A program made the translations under genes and the position numbers. This document shows positions 54,124-64,000 of a stretch of 64,000 nt of DNA, piece by piece (positions within the stretch are counted from its first letter, which is position 1; every line of letters begins with the position of its first letter). The DNA comes from Pseudomaricurvus hydrocarbonicus (GTDB lineage: Bacteria; Pseudomonadota; Gammaproteobacteria; Pseudomonadales; Cellvibrionaceae). Location of the stretch: assembly GCF_011602365.1 (NCBI RefSeq), contig NZ_JAAONZ010000010.1, forward strand, positions 111,303 to 175,302. The letters run 5' to 3'. Below the pieces are notes generated by a model. It had not been told where the DNA came from. It saw only the letters and a program-made list of their open reading frames with translations, and did not search any database.

Positions 54124-55074
54124 TCACAACCGGTCACAGTAGTCTTCATCGGTGGCCATGGGGCTGAACCACACATAATCCGCCTGCACCGCGCCAGCCT
54201 GATCGGTTTGCATGGCGGAATACTGATCCGCCTGCAACTTGTCCGGCGCCACCTCCCTCAGCAACAGCGTGACACTGTGAAGCGAGGTCGGCAAATGTCT
54301 TGGGATACCGATATCCTTGCGCGCGTGAACCGCACCGGCAATCATGACGCTTCGCGGCATCCGGGATTGCGCCAACACAAAGCCCATACTGGCGTCTTTG
54401 GCCCATTGAATCTCCACCATTGGCTGCAGCTTGTCCTTGTCCATCTTGCCGCAGTGGGATTCAAACACGAGATCCAGTATCGGTAACTGCAGATCCTGCT
54501 GCAGTGATGCAATGGAGGCAAAGCGCGGTTGGTCCATGAGCGATGACACACCTTTGCGGTAGATGTTCATCATGGTCGGGCGATCGATATTGCCCGCCCT
54601 GAGCAGCCCACCCTGATCAATCACCTGGAGAAACAGCGGGCCATAATCCTCCCAGGACCAGCCTTGTGGTGGCCACTGCAGCTGTGTTTTCAAGGTCTCG
54701 AGAGAAAGCTCTGCGGGCAGACTGTTGAGCGCTGAACGCTGCTGGTCATCGAGCATTTCAAACACCACCGCCGTTTCAGCGTCGACCAGGGCAGAAAGCA
54801 GTTGGGACTCAAACACATGATGATCCGGGTTATCGTGCTTCTCACCAATCAAGATCACCGGGTAGCGTGTGAGACGAGTGACGAGTTCGGCGAAAGAGAG
54901 TTCCCGCCCGGTTTTCTGCTCAACGATTTTTCCCACCAAAGGGTGATCCTGCAGCAGTGGTGATTTCCAGGCGTCCGCGCTGCCCGTGTTCACCCACAAC
55001 AGGGCCATCATCAGCACGGCCACCGTCGACATCATCGTGTATGTCACATCCGCGAACGGTCTCAAAAATGCCAT
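54124..55074 (-). CDS. ChaN-like haem-binding (Tiki superfamily) protein
   Basis: A 316-residue exported protein with an N-terminal hydrophobic signal (TMMSTVAVLMMALLWVNTGS). A ChaN/DUF399 domain has VILIGEKHDNPDHHVFESQL and VMIAGAVHARKDIGIPRHL. The paired GEKH and GAxH motifs are the family's metal or haem-binding hallmark. AGGAGG lies 9 nt before ATG 55074. It may act in iron or haem handling, but no haem locus is nearby. Confidence 0.87.
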   Translation of the reverse strand: MAFLRPFADVTYTMMSTVAVLMMALLWVNTGSADAWKSPLLQDHPLVGKIVEQKTGRELSFAELVTRLTRYPVILIGEKHDNPDHHVFESQLLSALVDAETAVVFEMLDDQQRSALNSLPAELSLETLKTQLQWPPQGWSWEDYGPLFLQVIDQGGLLRAGNIDRPTMMNIYRKGVSSLMDQPRFASIASLQQDLQLPILDLVFESHCGKMDKDKLQPMVEIQWAKDASMGFVLAQSRMPRSVMIAGAVHARKDIGIPRHLPTSLHSVTLLLREVAPDKLQADQYSAMQTDQAGAVQADYVWFSPMATDEDYCDRL

Positions 55075-55212
55075 GGGCCATCGCCTCCTGACTCGGTCAA
55101 GGCGTCGACGATTGCATGAACCCGTCTGACGATTCAAGGAAACACCGGGTCTGTTCAAGCCAGCGCCGAGTCAAGCAAGCATCGAGGCCATCACGTAAAC
55201 CGCATGACACGC

Positions 55213-55665
55213 TCAACCCACTGCAGCGACAATCGCCTGCCACTCTTGCGCGCGCACCGGTTGTACCGATAAGCGCCCCTGTTTCACCAGCACCATCTCA
55301 TTCAGTGCCGGCATGGTTTTGATGGTTTGTAACGGCAACACCCGGGCAAATTTTTGCACGAATGCGATGTCGACAGAGATCCAGCGCGGCTTGTCTGGCG
55401 ACGATTTGGGGTCAAAGTATTTACTGTCGGGATCAAACTGCAGCGGGTCTGGATAGGCGCCGGCAACGACTTCGGCAATGCCGGCCACCCCCACGTTTTT
55501 ACAGCTGCTGTGGTAGAGCAACACCTGGTCACCCACCGCCACTTCGTCGCGCAATAAATTGCGGGCCTGATAGTTGCGAATACCATCCCAGCGCTCGCGC
55601 TGACAAGCCGCCAGATCATCAATACCAAATTCATCCGGCTCGGATTTGAACAGCCAATACTTCAC
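55213..55665 (-). CDS. EVE-domain protein
   Basis: A 150-residue single-domain protein: MKYWLFKSEPDEFGIDDLAA, WDGIRNYQARNLLRDEVAVG, VLLYHSSCKNVGVAGIAEVV. EVE domains are PUA-like folds that bind modified nucleic-acid bases. Stand-alone members are common in proteobacteria and of uncertain role. It is co-oriented with tex, 51 bp after its stop. Confidence 0.92.
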   Translation of the reverse strand: MKYWLFKSEPDEFGIDDLAACQRERWDGIRNYQARNLLRDEVAVGDQVLLYHSSCKNVGVAGIAEVVAGAYPDPLQFDPDSKYFDPKSSPDKPRWISVDIAFVQKFARVLPLQTIKTMPALNEMVLVKQGRLSVQPVRAQEWQAIVAAVG

Positions 55666-55716
55666 GCTTTCACTCTCCCTAACCTCGCCGAATAAAAAAC
55701 ACGCACCGGCAACCGT

Positions 55717-58111
<2,395 letters not shown>

Positions 58112-58113
<2 letters not shown>

Positions 58114-58143
58114 AGATAAAACTCTTAATAGATAAAACTCTTA
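58112..58143. repeat. 16-bp perfect tandem duplication at the tex start
   Basis: ATAGATAAAACTCTTA occurs at 58112-58127 and again at 58128-58143. On the transcribed strand each copy carries TTAAGAGTTTTATCTAT, so the Shine-Dalgarno region is present twice before the ATG. Confidence 0.9.
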
Positions 58144-58709
58144 AAAGACGGGCGAATCTGATGGTTATACGGGCAGTCCTGAAGCGCTGCGGTGAGCGTG
58201 TCGCACTGACGGTCAAAAACTGTTTTTCAAATCCGTTAACGGCCCTGTCGGGCACTTAAAATCCCTCTGGCCAAGGTGCCAGCATGTCACCCTTGCAATA
58301 ATCACTCTCCCGATACCTCATCACTCAGGAGCCAGATAACAAACCGGCAGGCCCCGTGCGTTCTGAGCTCGGGGCTGGTGGGTCATTATGCGTAAATGGT
58401 GCGGATGAAAACAGCCTTGTTTTTGCGGCGGTTTTATGGTCGCGCGATAAGATCGGTAAAGGCTGGAGACAGAAGCCTATCGCACTGGCTAAACTGATGA
58501 AAAATCACTCATCTGCCGACTTTTGGCGTTTAAAACCTTAAATAAAACAACACAAATGGCAGGCTGTAGAATAATAGCCCTCTGAACCCCCGGTATTTGG
58601 TCTCCTCGCACCCCGTTTCAGCAGTTGAAATTGCGAATTATCATGATCAGACTAGGGTGTATGGATCACACTTCAGAGAATTGCCATAAAATACTGCAAG
58701 GAACCTGCT
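58144..58709. other. Divergent spacer between tex and the RND genes
   Basis: 566 bp without a credible gene. A TAGAATAAT-like -10 element lies near 58567. A 61-codon frame at 58356-58541 shows no family features. No adjacent repressor gene was found for the efflux genes. Confidence 0.4.
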
Positions 58710-59993
58710 GTGACCTGGCGCACGCTCAAGCTTAACCCCAGTCTAAAACCTGTCATCATCCTGATCCTTGGCGGACTCGTCGTGGTGGCTGTGGCGACCC
58801 TCAAACCCGCCCCCGAACCCACCCCCGTGCAACCGCCGCCCCCGGTAAAAGTCGCCGTCATTCTCGCCGCGCCTTCAACACAATCCCTGACCGTCAACTC
58901 GCAGGGCACCGTCGCCCCCCGGCGGGAAATCGACCTGGTGGCAGAGGTCAGCGGCCGAATCACCCAGGTGGATCCCCATTTTGTCGATGGCGCCTTTGTC
59001 AAAGCCCACAAAGCCCTGGTCACCATTGACCCAAGGGATTACAACGTCGCCCTGCTGCGGGCCGAGGCCAAGGTCGCCGATGCCCAACAAGTGCTCGCCA
59101 CGGAGCGCGGCCGCAACCGGCAGGCCCAGCGGGAGTGGCGGGATCTCGGCAACAAAGAGGCAAACGCGCTGTTTTTGCGCCAACCGCAACTGGCGGCGGC
59201 GCAAGCCCTGTTGCAATCGGCACAAGCCGACTATGAGCAAGCCCAACTGAACCTTGAGCGCACTAACGTCAGCGTGCCCTTTGATGGCCGTATCCGCCAA
59301 ACCCAGGTCGATATGGGGCAATACGTCACCCCCGGCACCCCTATCGCCAGTGTCTATGACACCAGCGTTGCCGTCATACGACTGCCGCTGACCGACCGAC
59401 AAATAGCGCTGGTCGATTTACCTCTGGGGTTTGACGCCGGTAACACCGGGGCTGCCCCGGATGTAGACTCAGGGGCGGGACCGGGACCGGTGATTACGAC
59501 CATGAAAAAAACAGCAAACCCGCGCGGTCCGGCCGTTTCCATCAGCGCGATCATCGCGGGCAAACGCTACTTCTGGCAGGGACACATTGCCCGCACCGAA
59601 GCCAGCCTCGACACCAGCACCCGCCTTTACTACGCCATCGCCGAAGTGCAGGATCCGTTTAGAGTCACCGGCAATTTTCTCAACAACGACCAGGTGCAGG
59701 CCCCCCTCATCGTCGGATTGTTTGTGGAGGCCGAGATTCAGGGGCGTGAACTGGAAAACGTCATTACCATCCCGCACACGGCCTTATTCAAACGCAACCA
59801 CATCTATACCCTGGATAAGCAGAATCGAGTGCATGACAAGACCGTCACCCTGCTGCATTCCAACGGCAAGCAGGCCTGGATTCGCGGAGACCTCCAGAAA
59901 GGCGAGCCCATCGTGGTGGGACGGCAAAGCTTTTTGAGTGAAGGCATCGTGGTCTCACCCCAGATCGAACATAAACAAGTTGCCGGCTCATGA
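58710..59993 (+). CDS. RND efflux periplasmic adaptor subunit
   Basis: A 427-residue membrane fusion protein: N-terminal membrane anchor (PVIILILGGLVVVAVATL), Pro-rich linker, biotinyl/lipoyl-like domain (VAPRREIDLVAEVSGRITQV), an alpha-hairpin (about 120-190) and beta-barrel (NVSVPFDGRIRQTQVDMGQY). It links the inner-membrane pump to an outer-membrane channel. It starts at GTG with AAGGA 7 nt upstream. The stop overlaps the permease start by 4 bp. Confidence 0.93.
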   Translation: MTWRTLKLNPSLKPVIILILGGLVVVAVATLKPAPEPTPVQPPPPVKVAVILAAPSTQSLTVNSQGTVAPRREIDLVAEVSGRITQVDPHFVDGAFVKAHKALVTIDPRDYNVALLRAEAKVADAQQVLATERGRNRQAQREWRDLGNKEANALFLRQPQLAAAQALLQSAQADYEQAQLNLERTNVSVPFDGRIRQTQVDMGQYVTPGTPIASVYDTSVAVIRLPLTDRQIALVDLPLGFDAGNTGAAPDVDSGAGPGPVITTMKKTANPRGPAVSISAIIAGKRYFWQGHIARTEASLDTSTRLYYAIAEVQDPFRVTGNFLNNDQVQAPLIVGLFVEAEIQGRELENVITIPHTALFKRNHIYTLDKQNRVHDKTVTLLHSNGKQAWIRGDLQKGEPIVVGRQSFLSEGIVVSPQIEHKQVAGS

Positions 59994-62900
59994 ATCGGTT
60001 GATCCAGTGGTTCGTTGAAAATCCCATTGCCGCCAACCTGCTCATGGTGGTCATCATCCTGGGCGGTTTAAGCAATCTCGCCAGTCTCAACAAGGAAGTC
60101 TTTCCGGGGGTGGAAACCAACCTCATCCGGGTTGACATTCCCTACCCCGGGGCGGGTCCGGTGGAAGTGGAAGAACAAGTGGTGAAGCGGGTGGAAGAAG
60201 CCATTGCCGACCTGGAAGGCATCGAAGAAATCACCTCGACTGCCAGGCTCAGCCTCGGCACGGTGCAGGCAGAAGCCATCAATGGCTACGACTCCCAGCG
60301 CCTGCTCAACAATATCAAAGCCCGGGTCGACGCCATTTCGACCTTTCCCGCCGACGCGGAAAAACCCATCATCACCGAAGCTCTCTGGCAGCGGGAGATC
60401 ATGAGCCTGGGCATTTATGGTGATGTCAGCGAAGCGGCCCTCAAACAAGCGAGTGAAAAAATCCGCGATGAAATTGCACTGCTGCCCGGCATTTCCATCG
60501 TCAATATTAAAGCCACCCGGCCGGATGAAATGGCCGTGGAAATCTCCGAATACAACCTGCGGCATTACAATCTCAGTTTTGAGCAGGTGGTCAACGCCGT
60601 GCGTCAGGCCTCGCTCAACCTGCCCGCCGGCACCATCAAATCTGACACCGGCGATATCCAGCTGCAAACGCGCGGCCAGGCCTATTCCGCCAGCGACTTT
60701 GAACGCATTGTGGTGGACAGCCACGAAGACGGCAGCCAGCTCACCATTGGTGACGTCGGCACGGTGACGGACGGCTTTGCGGAAGACAATATCATTGCTC
60801 GCCTGAACGGCAAGCCGGCCGTTTTCCTCGAGGTCAAAAGCACCGAAAAACCCGACATCATCAATATAGCCAAGACGGTGAATGACTACCTCGTCCAGGC
60901 GAATCAGGAACTGCCTGCGGGCATTGAAATCACGGTTTGGCAGGACTGGTCAAAATTGTTCGAAGGCCGCATGAACCTGCTGCTGAAAAACTCTCTCTCC
61001 GGACTGGTACTGGTGTTTGTCATTCTGATGCTGTTCTTGCGCCCGGCGCTGGCCGCCTGGGTGTGCGTGGGCATCGCGATCGCCTTTCTGGGAGCGCTGT
61101 GGCTGCTGCCGCTGTTTGGCGTCAGCCTGAACATGATTTCCATGTTTGCGTTTCTGATGGTGCTCGGGATTGTGGTGGACGATGCCATCATTGTCGGCGA
61201 AAGCATTTACTCTAAACAGCAAAGCGGGCTTAAAGGACATGCCGCTGCCGCCAGCGGTGCCAAAGCCATCAGCAAGCCGGTCTTTTTTGCCGTCGTCAGC
61301 ACCATGATTTTCTTTGCGCCACTGCTGGTGATACCGGGCGGTATGGGCGACATGAGTTACGCCATCCCCATCGTCGTCATTCTGGCACTGGCCTTCTCGC
61401 TGTTGGAATCCCTGCTGATTCTGCCCTCCCACCTCTCCCACCTGAAACCCGAGCAACCCTCCACCCATGCCTGGAGCAACAGGCTCAGCCAAACCCGGGG
61501 GAAATTCGCCCACGGACTCAATGCGTTCGCCGTCAATGTTTACCGCCCCGGTCTTCTCAAAATGCTGCGCAACAACGGCACCACCATCTCGCTGTTTCTG
61601 ATTGCCTTCGGACTGTCCGCGGCCTTATACGGTGGTGGCTGGATGCACCGAACCTTTATGCCCGTGGTGACGTCCGACTTCATCCGCATTCAGGTCAGCG
61701 TACCCGAGGGCAGCCCCTTTAGCACCCAGGCGTTGATTTTGAAACAACTGGAGCAGGGCCTGGAGCAGCTGAAAACAGACCCGCAACTGTTTAACGGAGA
61801 TGACCATGGGCTGCTCGGAGACATGCAATCCTATGCCTGGCAAAATCAGGCACTGGTGACGGTGACGCTCAACCCGCAAGACAACCAGAAGGTATCCTCC
61901 AGTGACATTCTCAATCGCTGGAAAGAATTGGTCGGTCCCATCAACGACGCCGAGCAAATACAAGAAAGCGCCACCATCAATGCCATCAGTGAAGACATCA
62001 CCTTGCGTTTGACTCTGGGGGCTGATGATCATGAACGCATGTTACAGGCCATACACGATGTCAAAACGGCCCTGTCGACCTACCCCGGTGTGTATGATTT
62101 ACGCGACTCACTGACCGAAGCCCGCAGTGAAATCGAGATTGACCTCAAGCCCAATGCCGAACTGCTGGGACTGGGCTTGGCCGACATTGCCCGTCAGGTT
62201 CGGCAGGGGTTTTACGGGGAAGAAGCGCAACGCATTCCCCGGGGCAAGGAAGACGTCAAAGTGATGGTGCGCTACCCCAAGGCAGAGCGTAACGACGTCG
62301 ACCAGCTGGGCGAAATGCGGGTACGCACGGCCGATGGCCGGGCCATTCCCCTGGAGACCGTTGCCAACATTCGCTTTGTGCCCGGCTACACTCAAATCGA
62401 CCGCATTGACCGCAAACGTGCCATCGCCATCACCGCCGAGGTGGCCGAAGGCAAAGGGGAGCCCAACGAAATTGTGGCCAGCCTGCTGAAAAACAACCTG
62501 CCGGCCTGGCGCCAACAATACCCGGGGTTCGACCTGACAATCACCGGCGACATGGAAGACGAAAGTCAGTTTTTGGTGTCCACCACCCGCAATTTTGGCT
62601 TGGCGATCTTAGTGATTTACGGTTTGATGGCCGTGGCGTTCGGCTCCTATTGGCAACCGGTACTGATCCTGACGGCGATCCCCTTTGGCTTTATGGGGGC
62701 CGTGATTGGCCATCTGATCATGGGGCGGGAAGTCAGTATGATGTCAATGTTGGGGTTTTTTGCCTGTGCCGGAGTCGTGGTGAACGACAACCTGGTGCTG
62801 CTCGATCGCATCAACCAGTTAAGGCATCAGGGCATGGAAGTTTTCGCCGCCGTGGTACAGGCCGGGCTCGACCGCTTTCGCCCCATCATCCTCACGTCGG

Positions 62901-63118
62901 TCACCACCTTTATCGGCCTGGTGCCCATCATGGCCGAAACCAGCACACAGGCCCGCTTTTTGATTCCCATGGTGATCTCGCTGTCATTCGGGGTGCTGTT
63001 TGCCACCGGTGTCACGCTGATTCTGGTGCCCAGTTTGTATCTGCTGGCTGAGCGCATTAAAGCCCGACTGGCTGGGGAAAAGATCAGTCGGGGACCGCTG
63101 GAATTTGAAAAAACCTGA
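59990..63118 (+). CDS. RND-family efflux permease (AcrB/MexF type)
   Basis: A 1042-residue proton-driven exporter with the twelve-helix RND layout: TM1 (NPIAANLLMVVIILGGLSNL), a large periplasmic loop, TM2-6 with GIVVDDAIIVGESIYSKQQS (the Asp pair of proton relay), and a second half with FFACAGVVVNDNLVLLDRIN. The substrate is unknown; the sequence lies among broadly annotated acriflavin/heavy-metal-type RND proteins. No outer-membrane TolC gene is present in the window, so a shared channel is likely. Confidence 0.94.
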   Translation: MNRLIQWFVENPIAANLLMVVIILGGLSNLASLNKEVFPGVETNLIRVDIPYPGAGPVEVEEQVVKRVEEAIADLEGIEEITSTARLSLGTVQAEAINGYDSQRLLNNIKARVDAISTFPADAEKPIITEALWQREIMSLGIYGDVSEAALKQASEKIRDEIALLPGISIVNIKATRPDEMAVEISEYNLRHYNLSFEQVVNAVRQASLNLPAGTIKSDTGDIQLQTRGQAYSASDFERIVVDSHEDGSQLTIGDVGTVTDGFAEDNIIARLNGKPAVFLEVKSTEKPDIINIAKTVNDYLVQANQELPAGIEITVWQDWSKLFEGRMNLLLKNSLSGLVLVFVILMLFLRPALAAWVCVGIAIAFLGALWLLPLFGVSLNMISMFAFLMVLGIVVDDAIIVGESIYSKQQSGLKGHAAAASGAKAISKPVFFAVVSTMIFFAPLLVIPGGMGDMSYAIPIVVILALAFSLLESLLILPSHLSHLKPEQPSTHAWSNRLSQTRGKFAHGLNAFAVNVYRPGLLKMLRNNGTTISLFLIAFGLSAALYGGGWMHRTFMPVVTSDFIRIQVSVPEGSPFSTQALILKQLEQGLEQLKTDPQLFNGDDHGLLGDMQSYAWQNQALVTVTLNPQDNQKVSSSDILNRWKELVGPINDAEQIQESATINAISEDITLRLTLGADDHERMLQAIHDVKTALSTYPGVYDLRDSLTEARSEIEIDLKPNAELLGLGLADIARQVRQGFYGEEAQRIPRGKEDVKVMVRYPKAERNDVDQLGEMRVRTADGRAIPLETVANIRFVPGYTQIDRIDRKRAIAITAEVAEGKGEPNEIVASLLKNNLPAWRQQYPGFDLTITGDMEDESQFLVSTTRNFGLAILVIYGLMAVAFGSYWQPVLILTAIPFGFMGAVIGHLIMGREVSMMSMLGFFACAGVVVNDNLVLLDRINQLRHQGMEVFAAVVQAGLDRFRPIILTSVTTFIGLVPIMAETSTQARFLIPMVISLSFGVLFATGVTLILVPSLYLLAERIKARLAGEKISRGPLEFEKT

Positions 63119-63209
63119 CCGGCGGTCTGCTGGGCTAGAGGCTGAACAGTGTGGTCTTTGTGACCGGCCGTCCAGCCTTGCGCGCTCGAACGGTAAATGC
63201 CACCTGCGC

Positions 63210-63632
63210 TTAAAAAACAGACAGGGCCACCTTGATCACCATAAACCACAGCACCACGCTGGCACCCAGATACGCCAGAAAGCGGTGCAATACCCGGTTG
63301 TAAGTGCAGTGAACCAGGGAGTGAATCACTCTCAAGATGACAAACGCCCAGGCACCATTCATCAACAGGCCATCGACCTGTCCCAGGGCGTAGGCGGCGA
63401 TACACACCACGTAAAACACCACCGGCACTTCGAACAGGTTTTTGAAATTATTGGCCGGGGCATTGACGTCATCGGGCACCAGCATCGAAACCTGATTCGG
63501 GGTTTTCAGCTGTTCGGCATCAATTTTATTGGCCGTCAGATACGGTATCCGCCGCGCAAATAGCACCAACCAAACCACACCGGTTAAAATCAACATGGCC
63601 ATGACGGGTTGAAAGATTACAGTTTGAGACAC
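63210..63632 (-). CDS. MAPEG-family membrane protein
   Basis: A 140-residue protein with four predicted membrane helices. The MAPEG signature is APANNFKNLFEVPVVFYVVC with ILRVIHSLVHCTYNRVLHRF. The eukaryotic relatives are glutathione or eicosanoid transferases; bacterial roles are mostly unknown. It starts at GTG with AAGGAGTGGA upstream and is convergent with the RND permease gene. Confidence 0.9.
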   Translation of the reverse strand: MSQTVIFQPVMAMLILTGVVWLVLFARRIPYLTANKIDAEQLKTPNQVSMLVPDDVNAPANNFKNLFEVPVVFYVVCIAAYALGQVDGLLMNGAWAFVILRVIHSLVHCTYNRVLHRFLAYLGASVVLWFMVIKVALSVF

Positions 63633-63942
63633 ACTCCACTCCTTATGATTGTATTAAGCCCTGCGTTACGGGGTAAAAGAAACGCCCTGTATAGTAGCCA
63701 GTCGCAGCAACCAGTAACAGCAACGATTGCGCTATGATACAACCCCAGCGGGCTATGAACGCAATGATCGGGAGGGGGGCACAGGCCACATACCGCCGAT
63801 AAGGTTGCATGTGAGCACTGCGGGGGAGTCCGGGTAAGTAGAAAAGGGACGCGCTAAATCGACGTAATGAGTGGCTCTCGGGAGAGTGTCCTGATAACTG
63901 TGTAAACGTCCCGTGACGCGTCAAAGATGAGCCGTTACCCGC
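63633..63942. other. Spacer upstream of the MAPEG gene
   Basis: 310 bp between the MAPEG gene and the edge gene. A minus-strand frame (63643-63924) ends 10 bp before the MAPEG start. From an internal ATG it would give a 55-residue peptide with one hydrophobic stretch, but it has no clear ribosome site. A weak TTACTG/TATACA promoter-like pair lies near 63685-63716. Nothing else was recognised. Confidence 0.35.
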
Positions 63943-64000
63943 TCACCAAATTCGATAGTAAACCGGTTTAGCGCGGGCTTCCAGTTCCTGATCGGCATAG
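63943..64000 (-). CDS. Partial gene at window edge (C-terminus only)
   Basis: Only the last 18 codons and stop are inside the window, reading YADQELEARAKPVYYRIW on the minus strand. The composition looks coding, but the fragment is too short to name. The rest lies beyond position 64000. Confidence 0.35.
   Translation of the reverse strand, partial: YADQELEARAKPVYYRIW

Noticed and set aside
58356..58541. 61-codon plus-strand frame upstream of the RND adaptor
   Set aside because: No ribosome site, no family features, and it lies in a likely promoter region.

Overview
The window is a chromosomal segment of a GC-rich gammaproteobacterium, probably a marine or soil member of the Cellvibrionales such as a Marinimicrobium or Saccharophagus relative. 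That placement is an inference from gene content and synteny. It rests on a Vibrio/Shewanella-type ThyA, a TonB system with TtpC and DUF3450, and a Pseudomonas-like HAD hydrolase / rppH / ptsP / TSUP / lgt / thyA / folA order. No prophage, insertion sequence, CRISPR array, rRNA or tRNA gene was seen.

Layout. (1) 0-13 kb, minus strand: a continuous urea module. In order of transcription it is outer membrane porin, urtABCDE (urea ABC transporter), ureDABC (accessory protein plus enzyme) and ureEFG (nickel insertion). It is divergent from argE-argA, with a perfect inverted repeat in the shared upstream region. (2) 13-19 kb, plus strand: argE, argA, ilvD with a strong terminator, and a Crp/Fnr-type regulator, followed by thirteen copies of a 7-bp repeat. 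(3) 19-24.3 kb, minus strand: a six-gene TonB energy-transduction operon (DUF3450, TtpC, ExbB, ExbD, TonB, TPR protein). (4) 24.5-36 kb: folA, thyA, lgt, TSUP permease, ptsP and rppH on the minus strand. A plus-strand block sits inside them, with an NRDE/TANGO2 protein and an L,D-transpeptidase / MepK-like pair that would make and cut 3-3 peptidoglycan cross-links. (5) 36-43 kb: imelysin-like lipoprotein, rlmI, DUF4136 lipoprotein, acpH, gshA and an acidic protein of unknown function. (6) 43-49.5 kb: MocR regulator, aldehyde dehydrogenase, alanine/glycine:cation symporter and a cold-shock protein with a long leader. (7) 50-53.4 kb: tryptophan 2,3-dioxygenase, a kynureninase-like enzyme and an MDR oxidoreductase. 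(8) 53.5-64 kb: CBS protein, ChaN-like protein, EVE protein, Tex, an RND efflux adaptor/permease pair, a MAPEG protein and a partial gene at the edge.

The most unusual signal is the 133-nt gshA-acpH spacer. It reads as a relay of seven tiny open reading frames on a 14-bp period. Six of the seven stop with a TGA that overlaps the next ATG (ATGA), and the last of these junctions is the acpH start codon. A related single case lies just upstream of ureB. More generally, several genes here (ureA, urtB, rlmI, acpH, tex, DUF4136) have short 14-22 bp tandem duplications exactly at their 5' or 3' edges.
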